Shown here piece by piece: positions 6,743-11,128 of a stretch of DNA of 11,128 bases. The translations under genes and the position numbers were made by a program. Source of the stretch: Candidatus Zixiibacteriota bacterium (GTDB taxonomy: Bacteria > Zixibacteria > MSB-5A5 > GN15 > PGXB01); NCBI GenBank assembly GCA_003641425.1, contig QNAH01000053.1:1-11128 (forward strand), written 5' to 3'. Every line of letters begins with the position of its first letter. Position 1 is the first letter of the stretch. The notes beneath the pieces are model-generated. The model had not been told where the DNA came from and searched no databases. It was given only the letters and a program-made list of their open reading frames with translations.

Positions 6743-8032
6743 TTGAAAAACATTTGCAGGATTATCGGTTCAGCCCTGATCTTGATGCCGGTTTTCGCCG
6801 GGATTACCGCCCGCAGTGATCCCGGCGACTTTAGTATCAGGTTCGGCCTGGGTTATGATTTTGTCTCACAGGAATATTTTACCAGTTCCAGCCGTTATGA
6901 TACCTCCCTCACAGCCGATCCCGATTTGACCGATGTTGCCTTGCTCAGCAAGGATTATCTTGATGATAAAAAGGGCCTTGTTTATCTGAAAATCGATCCC
7001 AAAGCAGAGGGGCGTTATATTTTCGAGGCTGGTTGGGAACAGACGCCCGAGATGTTGCGCGCTGTCGGGTGGGGCCATATCGTTCTTGGCAATCACCGAA
7101 ATCGGCTCGAAACCGATCTTAATTTCGAGATAAAGGACCGGTACAACGGCGAACCTGACGCAGGCGAGGAGTTATCGATTGTCAAAGGTAAAGTCAGATA
7201 TGCAAAAAAGCTGTCGGAAACGATTGAGTCCAGCATTCGGATTTATGCCGAAAATGTCGCTTTCGATTCAACCGGCTCGTTTATTTATGATTACTCGCGG
7301 GTCGGGAGTGAGGCCGGGTTTAATATCCTTAGCCGCGGTTTTAACTCTGTCTTCTTTTCCGCCGGAATCGAGAAAAGAAATGTCCCGGATTCCGGCCTGT
7401 TGGATTATACGCTCGTTCGGGCAAATTTGGGCTATTTCGGCCTGGTTGCGGAGAGCCGGATATCAGTCGATTTGACCGCCGAGAATAAGGATTTTAACAG
7501 CCCCGATAATCAAAATGACTATCTCCTGACCACCCTCTACGGTGATCTCAAAATTCCGGCCGACCCGAATTATTTTCTCAAACCGCTGTTGAGCCTGGAA
7601 TATTTTAATTTCAAAAATGATGACTATGTCAACGACGACTACGTTCTGGCCGGAGGGGGACTCCTGCTGGGTCGGGATTACGACCGCCTGTCAATCGCGG
7701 TCGGACCCAAAATCGAACTTCACTCGATTGCCACCGATTTCGATGATGACGATGACTACCTCGAATACCTTATCTTTGGGTCGATAGACTTACTTTATTC
7801 CGATCGGATTTTGTGCTTATTTGAAAATCAAATCGGTCGCAGGGGATATAAAAACGACCCGCTTTATTACTCCGATTTCACTTTCGATCGGATCAGTCTG
7901 ATCGGAAGTTTCAAGATTGCCGGCGCCCTGAACTTTGATCTTTTGCTTTCCGCCGAGTGGGAGTGGCATGAGATCGAGGCCGATGATAACCGGTTTTACC
8001 TGCTGTCATCGGGCTTGAATTATACATTTTGA
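6743..8032 (+). CDS. Outer-membrane beta-barrel protein, unknown function
   Basis: This protein has 429 residues. A TTG start 4 bp after the upstream stop gives a signal peptide, MKNICRIIGSALILMPVFAG, with cleavage near ITA|RS (about residue 23). There is no strong ribosome site (GGGG about 10 nt upstream), so translation is probably coupled to the upstream gene. The rest alternates hydrophobic and polar residues with aromatic girdles (FSIRFGLGYDF, RYIFEAGWEQ, LSIAVGPKIEL). It ends FYLLSSGLNYTF, with a C-terminal Phe and aromatic/hydrophobic alternation that fit the BAM recognition signal. About 16-18 strands look likely from length. Acidic clusters such as NDDYVNDDYV and FDDDDDYLEY may be external loops or turns and could bind cations. 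It may be a channel, or a surface partner of the exported repeat protein; no specific porin family is recognised. Confidence 0.82.
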   Translation: MKNICRIIGSALILMPVFAGITARSDPGDFSIRFGLGYDFVSQEYFTSSSRYDTSLTADPDLTDVALLSKDYLDDKKGLVYLKIDPKAEGRYIFEAGWEQTPEMLRAVGWGHIVLGNHRNRLETDLNFEIKDRYNGEPDAGEELSIVKGKVRYAKKLSETIESSIRIYAENVAFDSTGSFIYDYSRVGSEAGFNILSRGFNSVFFSAGIEKRNVPDSGLLDYTLVRANLGYFGLVAESRISVDLTAENKDFNSPDNQNDYLLTTLYGDLKIPADPNYFLKPLLSLEYFNFKNDDYVNDDYVLAGGGLLLGRDYDRLSIAVGPKIELHSIATDFDDDDDYLEYLIFGSIDLLYSDRILCLFENQIGRRGYKNDPLYYSDFTFDRISLIGSFKIAGALNFDLLLSAEWEWHEIEADDNRFYLLSSGLNYTF

Positions 8033-8039
8033 GGCGGCC

Positions 8040-8054
8040 AAAACGGGCGTTTTT
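8040..8054 (+). terminator. Weak intrinsic terminator after the beta-barrel gene
   Basis: AAAAC-GGGC-GTTTT is a 5-bp stem whose 3' arm runs into a T stretch (8050-8054), starting 7 bp after the stop codon. The stem is short, so termination may be inefficient. Confidence 0.35.
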
Positions 8055-8221
8055 CCGGGCCTGCTGATCATCTTTTGACACCTCATCAATTCTTTTTTAC
8101 AGCCCATCCAGAACACTCTTCTTTATCAGATAATATTGATCCTATTGTCGCCTTTTTTATTCTTTTCCCTCCTTTTCGGCTGATCGTAATTGGACTGTAT
8201 TATCCATGGCGGTTGCCGGGT

Positions 8222-8241
8222 TTTGTGAATAGGTTCACAAA
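8222..8241. promoter_or_regulatory. Rex/CRP-type palindromic operator, copy 1
   Basis: TTTGTGAA-TAGG-TTCACAAA is a perfect inverted repeat with 8-base arms. It matches the redox repressor Rex consensus (TTGTGAA-N4-TTCACAA) and equally contains the CRP/FNR-family core TGTGA-N6-TCACA. No gene starts next to it. The second copy is centred 189 bp downstream. Confidence 0.6.
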
Positions 8242-8411
8242 CTCGGCTTTGTCGGGTGGTTTTTTCGGGTCTTCTGATTGGGTCCGGCGGTTCGGATTCG
8301 ATATATGCTGTTGTCCGGCCGGGTCTGATTTCGGATCTGTTTTCGGGGAGTCATTGGGATTCGATTTCAGCGTTTCGGGAGGTCGGTTTTTTCCCGTGCC
8401 GGCCTGACAGT

Positions 8412-8429
8412 TTGTGAACGTATTCACAA
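8412..8429. promoter_or_regulatory. Rex/CRP-type palindromic operator, copy 2
   Basis: TTGTGAA-CGTA-TTCACAA is a perfect inverted repeat with the same 7-base arms as copy 1 but a different 4-bp centre. The conserved arms with a variable centre suggest selection for protein binding rather than recent duplication. It lies about 250 bp upstream of the sigma-70 promoter at 8681. Confidence 0.6.
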
Positions 8430-8680
8430 TATCGGCCCCGGCTGGGGCTTATGGGAGAGGGCTGGTTTTCTCTTTCGCCGCTGGTTCGAGCGGGAATGCT
8501 GGATCGGTTTTGGAGACGGTTGTCGGGAGTCCTGGTTTCTGTATCGGGCGGTGGTTTGGGTGATGGTTTGGAGTTTTTCTCCGGATTATCCGGTGGTTTT
8601 AATGAGGGATTAATTTTGGTTATATTGGTTGGTTATTGTTACTACTTATTATAGTATGCGACTATTTTCAAAAAAAGTGC

Positions 8681-8708
8681 TTGACATGCCGGTGATATTT
8701 GTTATACT
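8681..8708 (+). promoter_or_regulatory. Strong sigma-70 promoter with extended -10
   Basis: A perfect -35 TTGACA (8681-8686), a 16-bp spacer and TATACT (8703-8708) preceded by TG at 8700-8701 form an extended -10 promoter. An A-rich tract (8670-8676) just upstream could act as an UP element. Transcription should start near 8715. This implies high, constitutive-type expression of the downstream gene unless the leader intervenes. Confidence 0.75.
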
Positions 8709-8714
8709 GTTGGT

Positions 8715-9108
8715 GTCCAGGGAAGAAGTTGTGTTGAAGCAACGCTTCTGTTAAGAGACAGTCAGCACCTTGCAACATTAAGTTTTTCTTGGTGTTGCGG
8801 CAGAAAAGCTCAAATCGAAAGATCATAAAGACAATTCTTAGATAACTTGCAGGAAGATTACATCCTGTAAGATCTCCAAAGGTTTCCAAAAACCCATTAA
8901 AACCTTACTTCAGAAAGCAGATGTTAATCTCTTACCTTTATTCATTAACATCTATCATCCACTTTTTGAGGTTTGGCTGGGGGCTTCCGAACGCCTCTAT
9001 ATAGCAGAAGTTCGGAGCTAACAAAGTGACTCTTTTGAGATTATTATTAAGACTCAAAATAGTGGTTACTTTTAATGAACCTTTAATAATATTTAAAGGA
9101 GCATTATA
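8715..9108 (+). promoter_or_regulatory. Long structured 5' leader of the dockerin-like gene
   Basis: About 394 nt lie between the predicted transcript start and the ATG at 9109. Visible stems are GCAACATTAAG/CTTGGTGTTGC (8772-8782/8788-8798, 11 bp with two G-U, T5 loop), CTTGCAGGA/TCCTGTAAG (8846-8854/8863-8871), AGATGTTAAT/ATTAACATCT (8919-8928/8944-8953, perfect), TTCCGAAC/GTTCGGAG (8985-8992/9010-9017), TTTTGAG/CTCAAAA (9033-9039/9053-9059), and the ribosome-site hairpin at 9080-9099. A 7-codon frame (GTG 8731 to TAA 8754, MLKQRFC) behind AGGGAAG is a possible leader peptide. I recognise no described riboswitch class. The number of perfect stems suggests a functional RNA. Confidence 0.55.
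9080..9101 (+). promoter_or_regulatory. Hairpin sequestering the ribosome-binding site
   Basis: CCTTTAA (9080-9086) pairs perfectly with TTAAAGG (9093-9099) across a 6-nt loop. The 3' arm contains most of the ribosome site AAAGGAG (9095-9101), which lies 7 nt before ATG 9109. The stem is A-T rich apart from the terminal G-C pairs, so it should open easily, like an RNA thermometer or the expression platform of a leader switch. Confidence 0.55.
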
Positions 9109-11128
9109 ATGATGCAGAAAAGAACATTGTATTTATCTTTACTGCTGGTTTCATGTCTGCTGTTCTTCGGTTTCTCCTACGCATCGGCGCAGAGTGTGAC
9201 ATTTCAGTCGAAATCGGTTACCCGTTGCTCGGACGTGGTATTGAATATTACTGTTGATTCTCCTGAAGAACTAAGTGCTTTTGAAATCGTTTTTGAAATT
9301 TCCGGCGATTTTGACGGTACCCCGACGGTTGAGTTCGCAAGCGGTTTTACCGGCCTTACCAATCGGTTTGGTCCTGATTTTGACGGGACCTATTACCGAA
9401 TGGCAGCGATGAAAGCTGACGCCGGCGACGTTTGTGTTGATGCCAACGGTGGTATTGTTGTTGGCGAGATCTCGCTTCATACCGCTGACGTTTGCTCCGG
9501 CACGGTTACCGTTTCCGGCGCCACCGTTACCGGCGGCTGCTGTGATGGTGTGAGCGCTTCAACCGGTCTGGTCAGCTGCGACCTGGTCGGTCTGGCGACA
9601 ACGATTGTGGATGGTGTGGTGACGATCACCAACCAGACCCCGACCATTGCCTGCCCGGGCGACATCACCGTTCATTGGGGTGACGTGGTTGAATTCGACG
9701 TCACTTTTGATGATGCCGACCTGACGCACGGCTGCGAAGAGCTCGACTTTACCGTTTCCGACGGTCCCGGCGCGATTGATGGCGACGGCCATTATACCTG
9801 GGCCACCGGCGGCGACGATGTCTGCGGCGACAGTGTCACGGTTCGTGTCACCGACAAATGCGGTGCCTATGCCGAGTGCTCGTTGGACATCTGTGTTTAC
9901 AACGATCCGCCTGAAATTGATCATGATCCGGCAGATACACTTTTTGCAGTTTGGGATATTACCCTGTCCGGTCAGGTCGCCGCTGACGATCCCGACGGCG
10001 GCCCCAATGCCCTGACTTATCAGCTTGTCAGCTTCGACGGCGAGACCTCCTACGGCAGCGGTTTCAACCTGAATGCCGCCACCGGCGAGTGGACCTGGGA
10101 TATCGGTCACGACGCAGATTATGCCGGCGACTTCACCCTTTGTCTGAAAGTCTCCGACGGCGCCAATGTCTGCGATCCCTGCAGCCCGTCCAACTCGGAT
10201 GAAGCCTGCTACGCGATCCATGTGACAGGTTTTGCCATTACCATCGAAAAGGTCCATGACCAGATCCAGGGCCAGAATACCACCGTCGGTATCTATCTGG
10301 ATTCGGCCTGGATCAACCCGGTTGATCTGATTGGTGGTTTCGACTTTTTGATCGCCTATGACGCTTCGGCTCTCAACGCTATCAGCGCCGAGCCGGGTGC
10401 CCTGATCGACGATGGTGACTTCGAGTATTTCACCTACCGCTTCGGCGCCAACGGCAACTGTGGCAGCGGCTGCCCGTCCGGCCTGCTTCGAGTGGTCGGT
10501 ATGAGAGAGACCAACGACGGCGTTCTCAACGAATACCATCTCAGCGGTCCTGGCGAACTGGTCAAGCTGCACTTCTATGTCTCCAACGACTATAACTTCG
10601 AGGGCAGTTACGCCCCGATCAAGTTCTACTGGCTTGATTGCGGCGACAATACTCTCTCGGATGAATCCGGTAACTGGCTCTATCTCGGTCTGCAGGTCTT
10701 CAGCTTCGAAGGCATCGAGATAACCGATCCGAACGAATACGGTTACAGCGGTCCTGCCGACAGCTGTTTCGACACCGTGTATACCTCGGAAGAGGTCTTC
10801 AAGAACGCGCCTCTGGGAGCGATTACCTTCCGCAACGGCGGCATCGATATCATCCCGGTCGACGAGATCGATGATCGCGGTGACGTCAACCTCAACGGCG
10901 TTCCTTATGAAATCGCCGACGCGGTTGTCTTTACCAACTACTTCATCGAAGGCGCCAACGCCTTTACCATCAACTATGATGGTCAGAAGGCCGCAACCGA
11001 GATCAACGGCGATGGAATCGCCCTGACGGTGGCTGACCTGGTTTACCTGACCCGCGTGATCGTCGGCGACGCTCTGCCGCTGCCGAAGGTCAACCCGGCC
11101 GCCTTCGCCGATTTCCGGATGCAGGGCG
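9109..11128 (+). CDS. Exported cohesin-like / PKD-like / dockerin-like protein, 3' end outside window
   Basis: The frame is open from ATG 9109 to the window end (673 codons), with no stop. The signal peptide is MMQKRTLYLSLLLVSCLLFF followed by GFSYASA, cleaved before QSV (residue 28). Residues ~28-165 resemble a cohesin-like beta-sandwich (VVLNITVDSPEELSAFEIVFEIS). Residues ~170-370 hold two Ig/PKD-like modules (GDITVHWGDVVEFDV..., and DDPDGGPNALTYQL with NAATGEWTW). Residues ~375-545 form a second cohesin-like module (QNTTVGIYLDSA..., IGGFDFLIAYDASAL). Residues ~590-655 are a divergent dockerin: DVNLNGVPYEIADAVVFTNYF and EINGDGIALTVADLVYLTRV, two Asp/Asn-rich calcium loops each followed by a helix. 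Many Cys residues suggest disulfides outside the cytoplasm. The likely role is surface or secreted assembly through calcium-dependent modules. ATG 9112 is an alternative start. Confidence 0.85.
   Translation, partial: MMQKRTLYLSLLLVSCLLFFGFSYASAQSVTFQSKSVTRCSDVVLNITVDSPEELSAFEIVFEISGDFDGTPTVEFASGFTGLTNRFGPDFDGTYYRMAAMKADAGDVCVDANGGIVVGEISLHTADVCSGTVTVSGATVTGGCCDGVSASTGLVSCDLVGLATTIVDGVVTITNQTPTIACPGDITVHWGDVVEFDVTFDDADLTHGCEELDFTVSDGPGAIDGDGHYTWATGGDDVCGDSVTVRVTDKCGAYAECSLDICVYNDPPEIDHDPADTLFAVWDITLSGQVAADDPDGGPNALTYQLVSFDGETSYGSGFNLNAATGEWTWDIGHDADYAGDFTLCLKVSDGANVCDPCSPSNSDEACYAIHVTGFAITIEKVHDQIQGQNTTVGIYLDSAWINPVDLIGGFDFLIAYDASALNAISAEPGALIDDGDFEYFTYRFGANGNCGSGCPSGLLRVVGMRETNDGVLNEYHLSGPGELVKLHFYVSNDYNFEGSYAPIKFYWLDCGDNTLSDESGNWLYLGLQVFSFEGIEITDPNEYGYSGPADSCFDTVYTSEEVFKNAPLGAITFRNGGIDIIPVDEIDDRGDVNLNGVPYEIADAVVFTNYFIEGANAFTINYDGQKAATEINGDGIALTVADLVYLTRVIVGDALPLPKVNPAAFADFRMQG

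Larger units (their letters stand above)
8055..8680. other. Long non-coding region with G/T-skewed plus strand
   Basis: There is no convincing gene in this ~625-bp stretch. From about 8200 to 8640 the plus strand is dominated by G and T, with recurring TTCGG, GGTTTT and GGGT words and two copies of GGATTCGAT, one near 8294 and one near 8357. Reading frames exist on both strands (75 codons at 8200-8427 minus, 110 at 8075-8407 plus, 67 at 8451-8654 plus). All lack ribosome sites and have low-complexity compositions. Two exact palindromic operator-like sites lie within it. Closely spaced GG runs at 8546-8571 could form a two-layer G-quadruplex. It separates the beta-barrel operon from the promoter of the next gene. 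Confidence 0.55.

Noticed and set aside
8075..8407. 110-codon plus-strand frame, TTG start
   Set aside because: It has no Shine-Dalgarno sequence and a repetitive Phe/Gly composition that follows from the T/G-rich strand. It overlaps another equally plausible frame on the opposite strand.
8200..8427. 75-codon minus-strand frame, Pro/Asn/Lys/Asp-rich
   Set aside because: It has no ribosome site and starts with a GTG inside the second palindrome. Its composition is explained by the A/C-rich strand, so I kept it only as part of the skewed-block finding.
8222..8429. Replication origin with DnaA boxes
   Set aside because: TATTCACA words resemble DnaA boxes imperfectly, but they are parts of exact palindromes. 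There is no AT-rich unwinding region and no dnaA or dnaN nearby.
8451..8654. 67-codon plus-strand frame, ATG start, Gly/Leu-rich
   Set aside because: It lacks a good ribosome site and reflects the GGT-rich DNA. There is no promoter upstream and no recognised domain.
8668..8889. 73-codon minus-strand frame across the promoter and leader
   Set aside because: It overlaps the consensus sigma-70 promoter and the strong hairpin, which explain the sequence better.
8715..9108. Known riboswitch class (for example cyclic-di-GMP-I)
   Set aside because: Isolated GAAA and GCAGAAAAGC words are present, but the conserved core and helix order of that class cannot be laid onto the sequence.
9559..10572. 337-codon open frame on the minus strand
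   Set aside because: It lies wholly opposite the dockerin-like gene, whose strong GCC/GAC/ACC bias keeps the antisense frame open. Its translation is a low-information Val/Gly/Ala/Ile/Asp mix without domains or a signal peptide.

Overview
The window looks like a piece of chromosome from an uncultured Gram-negative bacterium of the FCB group. Candidate phylum Zixibacteria or a close relative is my best guess. The reasons are a large exported protein with cohesin-like and PKD/Ig-like modules and a divergent dockerin (starting near 10879), an outer-membrane beta-barrel ending in a typical C-terminal Phe signal, an NtrC-type/sigma-54 regulatory cassette, and roughly 50% GC. This placement is recognition from memory, not a search result.

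Layout. (1) 1-1552: the 3' part of a transglutaminase-like protein with an intact Cys/His/Asp triad, followed 20 bp later by an SRPBCC/AHSA1-like gene whose only well-placed start is a non-standard ATA. (2) 1553-2342: an AT-rich island carrying a small membrane-anchored coiled-coil protein of unknown function. (3) 2374-2757, minus strand: a small exported PKD-like protein, transcribed away from the next block. (4) 2873-5547: a two-gene operon for a membrane sensor histidine kinase and an NtrC-family sigma-54 activator. A near-consensus promoter places the kinase transcript start at about its ATG, predicting a leaderless mRNA. (5) 5548-8032: a sigma-54 -24/-12 element with an enhancer-like palindrome about 100 bp upstream, then an exported helical protein built of four ~80-residue repeats and an outer-membrane beta-barrel 4 bp downstream. 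(6) 8033-8680: about 650 bp without a convincing gene, with a G/T-skewed plus strand, containing two exact TTGTGAA-N4-TTCACAA palindromes whose centres are 189 bp apart. (7) 8681-9108: a strong sigma-70 promoter and a ~394-nt hairpin-rich 5' leader ending in a hairpin that pairs with the ribosome-binding site. (8) 9109 to the window end: the cohesin-like/PKD-like/dockerin-like exported protein, cut by the edge.

How it fits together. Blocks 4 and 5 read as a self-contained envelope-sensing circuit: the kinase senses a periplasmic signal, phosphorylates the activator, and the activator with sigma-54 RNA polymerase switches on the adjacent exported helical protein and beta-barrel. The logic resembles ZraSR-ZraP, but the output proteins are unrelated as far as I can see. 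Blocks 6-8 suggest elaborate control of an abundant surface or secreted protein: distant paired operators plus a long structured leader.
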